This document shows positions 8,388 to 16,910 of a stretch of DNA of 64,000 nt, in pieces. Made by a program: the position numbers and the translations under genes. This DNA comes from Chitinophagaceae bacterium LGM1. Lineage in GTDB: Bacteria; Bacteroidota; Bacteroidia; Chitinophagales; Chitinophagaceae. The number at the start of each line of letters is the position of its first letter. Position 1 is the stretch's first letter. Under the pieces are notes generated by a model, which made no database searches, was not told the DNA's origin, and saw nothing but the letters and a program-made list of their open reading frames with translations. The stretch is from assembly GCA_018604165.1 (NCBI GenBank), contig CP075895.1:372001-436000 (forward strand). The letters are read 5' to 3'.

Positions 8388-9239
8388 TTAAAGTTTTACG
8401 ATAAAAATTTCTTTGTTACCAATTTTCAGTTTTACGTCGGTGTCTTTCAGGTTTTCAGTTACGTTTTCTATGCGTTTAGTTAGTGCATTCGCTATCATGT
8501 TTACACCCTCTTTTTTGTTTTTATTGATGGGCAGTATATCCAGCAAACGCTTTTTTTGTTTTTGTGGTTCGTTATTAATTGTTTCTACAGGTGCTGATGT
8601 TGTTTCTTCTATACTATTAGGTTGTGTTGTTTGTTGTGCTATTAATTCTTGCACTGGTTCGTTTGCTGTTTTGTAAACAGGCTGTTGTACAGGAGCTATC
8701 GTTTCTTCTTTTACAATCTTCGGTTCTTCTATTTGATTTTCGATGATAGGGCTTTTTACTTTTTGCTTTTTACTTTTTGCTTTAGCTATGGCGTTTTCAT
8801 TGGCAACAGAGCTTGCAGGTGTTGAATGGAGCTCTTCTGTGTTTGAGTCCTTTTGTATTGTATTGTTGATTACAGGTGTTTGTGTTGATGCAGGTTGTTC
8901 CGTTTGGGTGTTGGCTACTACAGGGCTGTCTATAGCATCGCCACCTTGCTTTATGATGGTAATGGCAAATAAGAGCACCGCTGCGGCAGCTGCATACATC
9001 CACCATGTACGCATACCAATGTTACGTCCGCTTGCGGGTAGTGTTTTTAGCAACGCTTCTTTGTTGGCATACACCAGCTTAGTATCAGGTAGTAGCTTTG
9101 TGGCTGTATATGCTTCCAACTCTTTACTTAGCTCAGGGTACTCATTCACAAAAGCCATCAAAGCCTTTATCTCTGCCTCGTTCAGCTCTCCGTCTGTGTA
9201 CATCATCATGTACTCCTCATAATTCTCCTTGTTCACCAT
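8388..9239 (-). CDS. putative anti-sigma factor, single-pass membrane protein
   Basis: 283 residues. The N-terminal 75 residues (EEYMMMYTDGELNEAEI, a helical DGEL segment) resemble anti-sigma sequestering domains but lack the zinc-binding His/Cys set. One membrane helix follows (about 78-95). The remaining part is a low-complexity periplasmic stretch rich in Thr, Gln, Pro and Glu, ending in a short basic region with NALTKRIENVTENLKD. Its position, 6 bases after the ECF sigma gene and 16 bases before an outer-membrane protein gene, supports the anti-sigma role. Confidence 0.7.
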   Translation of the reverse strand: MVNKENYEEYMMMYTDGELNEAEIKALMAFVNEYPELSKELEAYTATKLLPDTKLVYANKEALLKTLPASGRNIGMRTWWMYAAAAAVLLFAITIIKQGGDAIDSPVVANTQTEQPASTQTPVINNTIQKDSNTEELHSTPASSVANENAIAKAKSKKQKVKSPIIENQIEEPKIVKEETIAPVQQPVYKTANEPVQELIAQQTTQPNSIEETTSAPVETINNEPQKQKKRLLDILPINKNKKEGVNMIANALTKRIENVTENLKDTDVKLKIGNKEIFIVKL

Positions 9240-9245
9240 AGCTTG

Positions 9246-9728
9246 TTATATTACATGTTCAACACTTACTAAATAATCTTTCAGCACTTTGCGGGCACGG
9301 TGCAGGTACACTTTCACCTGGCTTTCATTCAGTCCCGTTATCTGTCCTATCTCTTCGTAGTTGTAGCCCTCATAGTCCTTTAGCAGTACCAATGCCCTTG
9401 CCTGTTCATCGAGTTTGGTCAGTGCACGTTCCAAAACCCGTTTCAGGTCGCTTTGCCCCTGTAGTACGCTACGGTTGTCATCTACCATTTCTTTGTAGCT
9501 CATCCTGCGCTGTTTCCTGTAGTTGTCAACAGACTGGTTGTACGCTACCTGAAACAGAAAAGCTTTTGCCTTAGCGGGGGCCACATGCTCCCTTTTCTGC
9601 CACAATACCTCGAAGCTGTTCTGCACTACATCCCTCGCGTCTTCCTCGTTGCCCGTACACTTACAGGCAAAGCGGAAAAGTGCATCAGCCCACTCTTTAA
9701 CGCTGTTATTGTAGTCATTAAGCTCCAT
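9246..9728 (-). CDS. ECF-type RNA polymerase sigma-70 factor
   Basis: 160 residues from the Met at 9728. Region 2 is visible at ARDVVQNSFEVLWQKRE and QSVDNYRKQRR, and region 4 at LLKDYEGYNYEEIGQITGLNESQVKVYLHRARK, the helix-turn-helix that reads the -35 element. ECF factors of this size redirect RNA polymerase in answer to envelope signals. An in-frame Met nine codons upstream is possible, but the shorter start gives the usual N-terminus. It heads the operon with the anti-sigma and outer-membrane genes. Confidence 0.92.
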   Translation of the reverse strand: MELNDYNNSVKEWADALFRFACKCTGNEEDARDVVQNSFEVLWQKREHVAPAKAKAFLFQVAYNQSVDNYRKQRRMSYKEMVDDNRSVLQGQSDLKRVLERALTKLDEQARALVLLKDYEGYNYEEIGQITGLNESQVKVYLHRARKVLKDYLVSVEHVI

Positions 9729-9802
9729 TCGTATAGTATATCGGTGCTTTTGCAAAAATGTTACAGGTTTTGCATAAAATCTTTAGTCCGCCGTAAAGAT
9801 TG

Positions 9803-9810
9803 TACCTTTG
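9803..9810 (+). promoter_or_regulatory. -7 box (TACCTTTG) for the pseudouridine synthase gene
   Basis: Exact TAnnTTTG match 29 bases before the ATG at 9840. No TTG at the usual -33 distance could be found, so this is a partial promoter match. Confidence 0.5.
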
Positions 9811-9839
9811 TAGATTATTATATTGAATAAATCTGACTA

Positions 9840-11651
9840 ATGAGGAATAATCCATCTTCGGACAAAGGTAAGGGCGGCGATAAGAAAGGCTTTGGCAAAA
9901 CAGGTGCTAACAAGTCTGCTGGTGGCTATAAAAAGCCTGCAGGCAGGAGTTTTGATAAAGACAGAGAGCGGGGAGAAAGCCCTAAAAAAGCATTTGACCG
10001 CGACGACAGGAGCAAACGCTCATTCAGCAAAGATGGTGCAGACCGCCCTAAACGTACGTTCTCTAAAGACGGCGACGTGCGCCCCAAGCGTAGTTTCAGC
10101 CGCGATGGAGAGGATAAACCCAAACGCAGTTTCGACAAACCATATAATAAAGACCGAAAATTCGATACAGAGCGTCCCAAACGCTCATTTGACAAAGATG
10201 GCGACCGCCCCAAACGCAGCTTCAGCCGCGACGGTGAGGATAAACCCAAACGCAGTTTCGACAAACCATATAATAAAGACCGTAAATTCGATACTGACCG
10301 CCCCAAACGCTCATTTGACAAAGACGGCGACCGTCCCAAGCGCAGTTTCAGCCGCGATGGAGAGGATAAACCTAAACGCAGCTTCGACAAACCATATAAC
10401 AAAGACCGTAAATTCGATACAGACCGCCCCAAGCGTTCATTTGACAAAGATGGCGACCGCCCAAAACGCAGCTTCTCAAAAGACGGAGAAGACAGGCCTA
10501 AGCGTACGTTCTCTAAAGACGGGGATGCTCGTCCCAAACGCAGCTTCGATAAAGACAAATCTTTTGACAAAGACAGTAAAGGCGACAAGTTCAAAAAAGA
10601 CGACCGCCCCGAAAGCAAAAAGAAATTTTCTGAACGCAACATATTCAAAGAAGATAAGCCTGCCCGCCCTGTAGAAGATTATGAAAAGAATTTCATAACC
10701 CCCAAAGAGTTCAGTAAAACGCTGGGCGAGGGCAAGAAGCTGACGATAAAGAAAGGTGAACGTGCCGAAGATTTTGATAAGCCATTCCCGTTGGGTTCTC
10801 GCAAAGTGAGCGGGCCATTCCGCAAAAACGAAGCGGAAAAATACGAGCGCGCCAAGAAAGAATACTTTACCAAGAAAGCAGCAACAAAGAAACGCTACAG
10901 CGACGATGAAGAGGACGAGCAGGAAGAGGCACAGGAGTCAAAAGAAATGACGCTGAACAAGTACATAGCACATAGCGGTACTTGCAGCAGGCGAGAGGCT
11001 GCCGAAATGGTGAAGCTGGGCAAAGTAAAAGTGAACGGAGAACTGGCTTTAGATCCGGGCTACCGTGTGCAGGAGTTTGATGTGGTAACCATTGCAGGTA
11101 AAAAACTGACACCCCAAAAAGGGCGTGTATATATATTGCTCAACAAACCCAAAGGCTACATTACTACTACCGACGACCCGCAAGGCCGCGATACGGTGAT
11201 GGATTTGGTACATGGTGCAGAGGTTGACAGATTATACCCTGTAGGCCGCCTTGATAGGAACACCACAGGTTTATTGTTGTTAACCAACGACGGCGATTTG
11301 GCACAACGCCTATCGCACCCAAGCTACGAAACCAAGAAAGTATATCAGGTAACGCTCACCAAACCACTTACCAAAAAAGACTTTGAAGCCATACTGGCTG
11401 GACTGGAATTAGAAGATGGTAAAGTACAGGTGGATGCACTCTCATACCTTGATGAGAAAAACGAACTGGGTATAGAGATACACAGCGGACGCAATCGTAT
11501 TGTACGCCGCATATTTGAGAGCCTGGGGTATGAAGTAGAAAAGCTGGACCGTGTGATGTATGCAGGACTTACCAAGAAAAACCTGCCGCGTGGCAAATGG
11601 CGTTTGCTACTAGAAAAAGAAGTGATACTGCTGAAACACTTTAAAATATAA
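9840..11651 (+). CDS. rluB: RsuA/RluB-family rRNA pseudouridine synthase with repetitive N-terminus
   Basis: 603 residues, over twice the usual length. The C-terminal 240 residues hold the enzyme: an S4 RNA-binding domain (MTLNKYIAHSGTCSRREAAE) and the synthase domain with the catalytic Asp in YPVGRLDRNTTGLLLLTNDG. It should convert a uridine of 23S or 16S rRNA to pseudouridine. The first 300 residues are a charged, Lys/Arg/Asp/Ser-rich disordered region made largely of RPKRSF-type units, including three 42-residue repeats. Similar shorter extensions are common in Bacteroidota homologues and probably bind RNA. The amidohydrolase gene follows at 4 bases. Confidence 0.9.
   Translation: MRNNPSSDKGKGGDKKGFGKTGANKSAGGYKKPAGRSFDKDRERGESPKKAFDRDDRSKRSFSKDGADRPKRTFSKDGDVRPKRSFSRDGEDKPKRSFDKPYNKDRKFDTERPKRSFDKDGDRPKRSFSRDGEDKPKRSFDKPYNKDRKFDTDRPKRSFDKDGDRPKRSFSRDGEDKPKRSFDKPYNKDRKFDTDRPKRSFDKDGDRPKRSFSKDGEDRPKRTFSKDGDARPKRSFDKDKSFDKDSKGDKFKKDDRPESKKKFSERNIFKEDKPARPVEDYEKNFITPKEFSKTLGEGKKLTIKKGERAEDFDKPFPLGSRKVSGPFRKNEAEKYERAKKEYFTKKAATKKRYSDDEEDEQEEAQESKEMTLNKYIAHSGTCSRREAAEMVKLGKVKVNGELALDPGYRVQEFDVVTIAGKKLTPQKGRVYILLNKPKGYITTTDDPQGRDTVMDLVHGAEVDRLYPVGRLDRNTTGLLLLTNDGDLAQRLSHPSYETKKVYQVTLTKPLTKKDFEAILAGLELEDGKVQVDALSYLDEKNELGIEIHSGRNRIVRRIFESLGYEVEKLDRVMYAGLTKKNLPRGKWRLLLEKEVILLKHFKI
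10111..10488 (+). repeat. three tandem 126-bp repeats inside the rluB gene
   Basis: Units start at 10111, 10237 and 10363, exactly 126 bases (42 codons) apart, and are nearly identical. Each encodes a KPKRSFDKPYNKDRKFDT block followed by RPKRSFDKDGD and a KRSFSRDGE block; the third unit diverges near its end. Differences between copies are mostly synonymous. Confidence 0.92.
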
Positions 11652-11655
11652 CAAC

Positions 11656-12813
11656 GTGCTGCTCACTGCTGCACAAATACATGATGGCATACACTGGTTG
11701 CCCGAAGGCAGCGTTATAGAAACCGCCGCAGATGGCACTATCATTGCCATACACGGTGCAGAAAAGCAACACGAAGCAACCCACTACGATGGCATACTAG
11801 CTCCCGGCTTTGTAAACGTGCATTGCCATCTGGAGCTATCGCACATGCGCGGGGTGATACCAGAGCATACAGGCTTAGTACCCTTTCTGCAACAGGTAAT
11901 GCAGCACCGCTTTGGCTTTACAGACGAACAAAAACAATCTGCAAGAGAACGGGCATTTGCTGAAATGCTGGATAATGGCATTGTAGCCGTTGGTGATATT
12001 TGTAATACTACTGATACGCTGCCACAACGTGCAAGCGGCCAAATGCATTTCCACAGCTTTAGCGAGGCCATAGGCTTTAATGAAATGCCCGCCAAACAGT
12101 TTGACTATGCCGTAAAAGTGTACGATGCTTTTGCAGCGCAGCATAGCGATGCACATATACTGAACCAAAGCATTGTACCCCATGCACCGTATTCAGTATC
12201 GTATGCATTGTTTAAACTGATAGATGGGCATGATGCTAACAACTTACTCGCCATTCATAATCAGGAGTGCGAGGCAGAAGATGAATTTTATATACAGAAA
12301 GAGGGTGCTATACGCACATTGCTCAGTAGTTTGGGTATAGACGATGCATTTTTTCACCCGAGTGGTAAATCCTCTTTACAAACCTATATGCGCTGGCTGA
12401 GTACCACCCATCCGCTGATACTGGTACATAATACATACACTACAGAGGCCGACATTACCGCCGTGCAACGCCTGCATGAGCATGTGTATTGGTGCCTATG
12501 TCCCAATGCCAATATGTATATAGAAAACCGTCTGCCCGACATTAACCTACTGCTTCGCGATGCCAACAACATCTGCATAGGTACAGACAGCCTGTCATCC
12601 AATCATCAGCTTAGCATACTGGCAGAGTTGCAAACCATCAAACAACACTACCCTAATATAGACTGGAGTACACTACTACGCTGGGCTACCTACAATGGTG
12701 CACGCGCTTTGCAAATGGATAGTGTTATTGGTAAGATAGAGGAAGGCAAAAAGCCTGGGATTGTGCAGATAGTTGATATAGATGGTAAGGCGAGTGTGAA
12801 GAGGGTGGTGTAA
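11656..12813 (+). CDS. metal-dependent amidohydrolase/deaminase
   Basis: 385 residues, GTG start 4 bases after the previous stop. Metal ligands of the cytosine-deaminase-like amidohydrolases are all present: His56 and His58 in NVHCHLE, His201 in AIHNQECEAEDE, and Asp311 in GTDSLSSN; His176 in PHAPYSVS and Glu204 nearby also fit. The closest general group is the chlorohydrolase/guanine-deaminase-type or aminofutalosine-deaminase-type enzymes. Which amine is removed cannot be told from this window; no menaquinone genes are nearby. Co-transcription with rluB is likely. Confidence 0.83.
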   Translation: MLLTAAQIHDGIHWLPEGSVIETAADGTIIAIHGAEKQHEATHYDGILAPGFVNVHCHLELSHMRGVIPEHTGLVPFLQQVMQHRFGFTDEQKQSARERAFAEMLDNGIVAVGDICNTTDTLPQRASGQMHFHSFSEAIGFNEMPAKQFDYAVKVYDAFAAQHSDAHILNQSIVPHAPYSVSYALFKLIDGHDANNLLAIHNQECEAEDEFYIQKEGAIRTLLSSLGIDDAFFHPSGKSSLQTYMRWLSTTHPLILVHNTYTTEADITAVQRLHEHVYWCLCPNANMYIENRLPDINLLLRDANNICIGTDSLSSNHQLSILAELQTIKQHYPNIDWSTLLRWATYNGARALQMDSVIGKIEEGKKPGIVQIVDIDGKASVKRVV

Positions 12814-12817
12814 TTTA

Positions 12818-12845
12818 TTGCAATTAATACAGCTTGTTATATTTA
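12818..12845 (+). promoter_or_regulatory. candidate promoter for the SHOCT gene
   Basis: TTG at 12818-12820, a 17-base spacer and TATATTTA at 12838-12845, close to the TTG / TAnnTTTG pattern. The ATG lies 35 bases further on. Confidence 0.5.
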
Positions 12846-12879
12846 GATTTTTTGTAGCTTATACTATTATTCTCTCATT

Positions 12880-13203
12880 ATGATATTTGTCTTTTTGTTA
12901 TTATGGATTGGGTTATCTTATGTTGTTGCAAAACTTGCTGAAGATAGAGTAATTGGATTTACAGGTACATTCGTGATAAGTCTGATAACATCACCAATTA
13001 TTGGGTTGATAGTAATAGCTTTTTCGCCCATTAATGAACATTACAGCCAACAAGTTACTGATAATAAACAAGATGTTATCAATAGCATTAAAGCAAATCA
13101 GTTAGCTGATGAGATAATTAAGTTGAAAAAAATGAAAGATGACGGATTGATTACAGAAATTGAGTTTGAAATGCTAAAGTATAAATTACTTAATGATCAA
13201 TAA
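12880..13203 (+). CDS. SHOCT-domain membrane protein
   Basis: 107 residues. Two hydrophobic helices (about 1-18 and 27-48) are followed by a polar linker and a C-terminal SHOCT motif (LKKMKDDGLITEIEFEMLKYKLL). SHOCT is a short oligomerisation helix pair found at the ends of many small membrane proteins. Function unknown. The gene stands alone between the amidohydrolase gene and an FkbM methyltransferase and has its own candidate promoter. Confidence 0.72.
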   Translation: MIFVFLLLWIGLSYVVAKLAEDRVIGFTGTFVISLITSPIIGLIVIAFSPINEHYSQQVTDNKQDVINSIKANQLADEIIKLKKMKDDGLITEIEFEMLKYKLLNDQ

Positions 13204-13310
13204 GAATAGTATTCCGTTCCCTTCTCGTCCTCGTTTACAACCAGAATGCACCTGTAAAGCGATTGTATCGCTAAAATAAAAACCCTTCAAATCCATGTTC
13301 AGCAACTACA

Positions 13311-13341
13311 TTGGATATTGCCATATTAAGTCCTACTTTTG
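13311..13341 (+). promoter_or_regulatory. Bacteroidota promoter for the FkbM gene
   Basis: TTG at 13311-13313, a 20-base spacer, and TACTTTTG at 13334-13341. This is a full match to the TTG / TAnnTTTG consensus. It sits inside the upstream extension of the reading frame that starts at 13295, showing that the real start is ATG 13367. Confidence 0.75.
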
Positions 13342-13366
13342 CGCATCTTGTAGCTACGGCCATATT

Positions 13367-14080
13367 ATGTCTAGAATAAAACTGATAGAAAAACTGATAC
13401 ATTTCAATGAAATGGCCATTTTCTATCCCCAATTACGCCGTTTTTACAAGCAATATCTGGCAGGTACAAAACCCGTGATACTGGATGTAGGTGCCAACAA
13501 CGGACAATCAATAGATTTCTTCCTTCGTGTATCCCGTGATGCGGTTATACATGCTTTTGAACCTAACAAAAACCTGTATGCAAAATTAGTTAAGCAATAC
13601 GCTCCTAATCCTAATGTGCATATTTACAATCTTGGTGTAAGCAATACGACGGGGAAACTGGTGTTCAACGAATCTGTCATGGATACTACATCTACATTTG
13701 AAGAGTTGAACATGGATTCAAATTACCTGAAACAAAAGTCAAAAATACTGGGTGTAGCACCCGAAGATATTATTAAAGAGTCTTACGAAGTAGAGGTAAC
13801 CACACTTCATCATTTCATCACATCAAAAGGTATAGACAAAATAGATGTGCTGAAAATTGATACCGAAGGGCATGAGTATAAATGCCTGCAAGGTTTGTTT
13901 GGTGGCATGCCGAAATATAATGCCGGTATCATCCAGTTAGAGCAGCATCATGATGATATGTATGCCAATAAAACAACGGAAGAAGAAATTATGCACCTGT
14001 TACACAATAATGGGTATGGCGTCTATAAACGCATCCGACATGGATTTGGCGGCATTGATGAAGTAATGTACAAGCAATAA
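13367..14080 (+). CDS. FkbM-family methyltransferase
   Basis: 237 residues from ATG 13367. The SAM-binding motif I is VILDVGANNGQSIDFF; DVLKIDTEGHEYKCLQGL is the FkbM motif that lines the active site. Members methylate hydroxyl groups of sugars or secondary metabolites, and single genes such as this are often linked to surface glycans. The alternative start at 13295 would place the promoter inside the coding region, so it was rejected. The gene ends in a strong terminator that contains its own stop codon. Confidence 0.88.
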   Translation: MSRIKLIEKLIHFNEMAIFYPQLRRFYKQYLAGTKPVILDVGANNGQSIDFFLRVSRDAVIHAFEPNKNLYAKLVKQYAPNPNVHIYNLGVSNTTGKLVFNESVMDTTSTFEELNMDSNYLKQKSKILGVAPEDIIKESYEVEVTTLHHFITSKGIDKIDVLKIDTEGHEYKCLQGLFGGMPKYNAGIIQLEQHHDDMYANKTTEEEIMHLLHNNGYGVYKRIRHGFGGIDEVMYKQ

Positions 14081-14111
14081 ATAAGGGCTGCTACGGCAGC
14101 CCTTATTTATT
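14076..14111. terminator. bidirectional terminator with UACG tetraloop
   Basis: Perfect 16-bp stem (14076-14091 with 14096-14111) capped by TACG closed by C-G, a stable UNCG tetraloop. The left arm includes the FkbM stop codon. The convergent lipoprotein gene stops at 14127. Confidence 0.92.
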
Positions 14112-14126
14112 CAATACGCTCGAATA

Positions 14127-14966
14127 CTACTTTATCGGCTCATCAGCAGCCAGGTTGAATTCCCTTGTTACTTCTGTATTATCGCCAGTTACTTTATTGC
14201 CGTCTTTGTCAACCAATGTCAGTGTGATGCTTGGTTTGCCAAGTGGTACATTCTTCAGCATATAGGGTTTCCATGTTTTCAGTACAAAAGTGGTATCCAC
14301 ACCGTTTGCTTTCAGTTGCGCTTTGATGTTCAGAGTGCTATCGTTCAGTGTGCCATTCCATACATAGAAGTCGAGCAGCAGGTTGTCGGTATTATTCTTG
14401 CCTATATAATCGCCCTTTGGCCTGCTGTAGAACACCATTGGCGTAGCAGGTGCTTCCATTTTTTGCAGCTTCCCTTTTTCATCCACTTTAAAACGCATCA
14501 TGGCAGATGCACCTTTCGCTTTGATAGACTCGTGATAAGAGCGAGAAAGGAATATCAGCAGGTAGTGTTCGCTGTTTTTGGGTACTACAACGCTGTGTTT
14601 TGGTTCGTACAATGCAGCGTACGGTTTGTTGTCTAATATAAAATGTATGTGCTGCCCCTTGTCAGAGTTATTACACATTTTACCCGCCGCGTCAGCCGTC
14701 TGGCTGCCCAGTGTGTAGTTCTTTACATCAAACGCAAAATCAATTTTTACCGAATCTGCACCTTGTTCTGTTGTTTTAATATTACCAAAGCTTAGCTGTG
14801 CATCAGGGTATTCGGGCGATGCTGTAAAATCTGTCAGTTCTACATTGACAACCGCAACGGTACTATCGTTTGTCTGTGTTTCTTCCGCATTATTATCCCC
14901 CCCGCAAGCTGCTAAGCATAGTGCCGTGCCTACAAGTATGGGCATTAATCCTTTTATATATGACAT
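14127..14966 (-). CDS. hypothetical lipoprotein
   Basis: 279 residues with a lipoprotein signal peptide and lipobox LAACG (Cys near residue 21). The mature part starts with an acidic stretch, then two beta-rich halves: one with GQHIHFILDNKPYAAL, which contains a His-x-His pair, and one with SITLTLVDKDGNKV near the end, a Big or Ig-like strand pattern. No enzyme motif was recognised. A -7 box lies upstream at 14983-14990. It is transcribed alone between the FkbM gene and the Bat operon. Confidence 0.75.
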   Translation of the reverse strand: MSYIKGLMPILVGTALCLAACGGDNNAEETQTNDSTVAVVNVELTDFTASPEYPDAQLSFGNIKTTEQGADSVKIDFAFDVKNYTLGSQTADAAGKMCNNSDKGQHIHFILDNKPYAALYEPKHSVVVPKNSEHYLLIFLSRSYHESIKAKGASAMMRFKVDEKGKLQKMEAPATPMVFYSRPKGDYIGKNNTDNLLLDFYVWNGTLNDSTLNIKAQLKANGVDTTFVLKTWKPYMLKNVPLGKPSITLTLVDKDGNKVTGDNTEVTREFNLAADEPIK

Positions 14967-14982
14967 GGTTTTAATTTTTTGT

Positions 14983-14990
14983 CAAAACTA
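14983..14990 (-). promoter_or_regulatory. -7 box (TAGTTTTG) for the lipoprotein gene
   Basis: Exact TAnnTTTG match on the minus strand, 16 bases before the ATG at 14966. No -33 TTG is visible at the usual distance. Confidence 0.5.
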
Positions 14991-15074
14991 AGGGCTATTT
15001 TTTAGAAAAATTTTAAGTATTTGATATTTCTGAACGATTAGATTTGTTCTCTGAAAAAACGAGTACCTGAACGT

Positions 15075-15944
15075 ATGCTTACCACCGCCGAAATATTGAA
15101 GCGCGTAAGGCAGATAGAGATAAAAACCCGTGGGTTGAGCAACCACATCTTCGCGGGAGAATATCACTCTGCTTTTAAAGGGCGTGGTATGTCTTTTAGC
15201 GAGGTGCGGGAATATACCCCCGGCGATGATGTGAAGTTTATAGACTGGAACGTAACGGCACGTTTCTCGCACCCGTTCGTAAAAGTGTTTGAAGAAGAAC
15301 GCGAATTAATTGTGATGCTATTGGTGGATGTAAGTGGTAGCTCCTTATTCGGCAGCAGCAAACGTCTGAAGCGAGAACTGGTAACAGAGGTTAGTGCTGT
15401 ACTATCATTCTCTGCAGCTACCAACAACGATAAAGTAGGGGTTATATTCTTCAGTGATAAGATAGAAAAATTCATCCCACCCAAAAAAGGCAGAAGCCAT
15501 ATACTACGAATCATCCGTGAGTTGATAGCACTAGAACCTGAAAAGAAAGCAGGTACAGATATTCGTGTGGCATTGGAATACCTGAACCAGGTGCAGAAAA
15601 AGAAAAGTATCACATTCCTGATGAGCGATTTCATCAGCAAGCCATACGAACAGGCACTACAACTAGCCGCTCGCAAGCACGACCTGGTAGGCATACAAAT
15701 ACACGACAAGCAAGACCGCGAAATGCCGCAAGCAGGGCTCGTGCAACTGATGGATGCTGAAAGTGGTATGCTGCAATGGGTAGATACAGATGATAAAAGC
15801 ATCAGAAACCAATATGCCAACAGCTTCGACCAGCATCAGAAATATTGCCTGCAGGCTTTCAGGAAAAGCGGCGCGCAATTGATGGGTATACGTACCGATG
15901 CCGATTATGTAAGAGAACTGCAAACATTCTTCAAAGCCAGATAG
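15075..15944 (+). CDS. DUF58-domain protein (Bat operon)
   Basis: 289 residues. The DUF58 signature GEYHSAFKGRGMSFSEVREYTPGDDVKFIDWNVTAR is present near residues 28-63 (shown here as contiguous landmarks GEYHSAF, VREYTPGDD and IDWNVTAR). A von Willebrand-type fold follows with DVSGSS near 88 in place of a full MIDAS. Such proteins normally act with a MoxR-type AAA ATPase; no moxR gene is directly upstream here. It is 3 bases from the BatD-like gene and begins the three-gene Bat operon. Confidence 0.9.
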   Translation: MLTTAEILKRVRQIEIKTRGLSNHIFAGEYHSAFKGRGMSFSEVREYTPGDDVKFIDWNVTARFSHPFVKVFEEERELIVMLLVDVSGSSLFGSSKRLKRELVTEVSAVLSFSAATNNDKVGVIFFSDKIEKFIPPKKGRSHILRIIRELIALEPEKKAGTDIRVALEYLNQVQKKKSITFLMSDFISKPYEQALQLAARKHDLVGIQIHDKQDREMPQAGLVQLMDAESGMLQWVDTDDKSIRNQYANSFDQHQKYCLQAFRKSGAQLMGIRTDADYVRELQTFFKAR

Positions 15945-15947
15945 TAC

Positions 15948-16910
15948 ATGAGAAAAAAGATACTGACATATCATGTATTGTTACTACTGCTGTTAGCAGG
16001 CTATACCGCTACAGCACAAGATGAAAAAGTAGGCGCACGTATAGATGCCGCGCAGATAACCGTGGGCGATCTGGCAAGGTTGTTTGTAGAAGCCAAACAC
16101 AACCCAGCAACAAGCAAACTGCAATGGGCTGTTATCCCCGATACTTTCAACGGGCTGGAAATAGTAGAGAAAGGCAAGATAGACACCGTCAAAAATGGTA
16201 ACCTTGTTACTTACAAGCAACGCCTGCTAATTACAGGTTTCGATTCGGGAATGCACACAGTACCGCCATTCATATTCACCATACTACCAACAAGCGGTAC
16301 ACCACAAACATTGCAGACAGACTCTTTCCCAATACTGGTGCAAACAGTAGCTGTAGATACTACCAAAGGCTTTAAAGACATAAAGGGCATCATGCAGGTA
16401 AAATCTACATGGTTAGATTACTTAGGCTATATCATTGGTGGTATTATACTTATAATACTAATAGCTGTAGTGGTTATCTACTTCTTGCGTAATAAGCGGA
16501 CGAAGATACCAATAGCTGCACCACAAGCACCCAAAGAAACAGCCAATGAAAAAGCGCTGCGACTATTGGGCGAACTGGAGCAGCAGCAACTCTGGCAAAA
16601 TAATCAACCCAAAGAATACCATACGCAACTGGTAGATACACTAAGGATATATATTGAAGAACGCTTTGGTGTGAATGTGATGGAACTGACATCGGACGAG
16701 ATACTGCACAAAGTAGCACTACACAAAGAGATGACTGCCCATAGGATATTGTTATCTAACATCTTCTATATAGCAGACCTTGCCAAATTTGCCAAGGCAC
16801 AGCCAACACCGCAAGAACACATGGCTGCTATGGACTATGCAAAACAGTTTGTAGAGGCTACCAAACCCATAGTAGTAGTTGAACCTCAAAACCCAACCGC
16901 AGCATCATGA
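15948..16910 (+). CDS. BatD-like membrane protein
   Basis: 320 residues. Signal peptide 1-23, a beta-rich extracytoplasmic domain to about 150, one membrane helix (about 160-182), then a cytoplasmic helical domain. It resembles the short BatD-like proteins that accompany DUF58 and VWA proteins in Bacteroidota aerotolerance operons, and is shorter than full BatD. The final bases overlap the BatA start (ATGA-type), so translation is coupled. Confidence 0.7.
   Translation: MRKKILTYHVLLLLLLAGYTATAQDEKVGARIDAAQITVGDLARLFVEAKHNPATSKLQWAVIPDTFNGLEIVEKGKIDTVKNGNLVTYKQRLLITGFDSGMHTVPPFIFTILPTSGTPQTLQTDSFPILVQTVAVDTTKGFKDIKGIMQVKSTWLDYLGYIIGGIILIILIAVVVIYFLRNKRTKIPIAAPQAPKETANEKALRLLGELEQQQLWQNNQPKEYHTQLVDTLRIYIEERFGVNVMELTSDEILHKVALHKEMTAHRILLSNIFYIADLAKFAKAQPTPQEHMAAMDYAKQFVEATKPIVVVEPQNPTAAS

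Noticed and set aside
9892-10674. Long overlapping frames (260 codons on +, 240 on -) across the rluB repeats
   Set aside because: They result from the 126-base repeats being open in several frames; their products are low-complexity Ser/Leu/Thr strings, while the rluB frame has a recognised enzyme.
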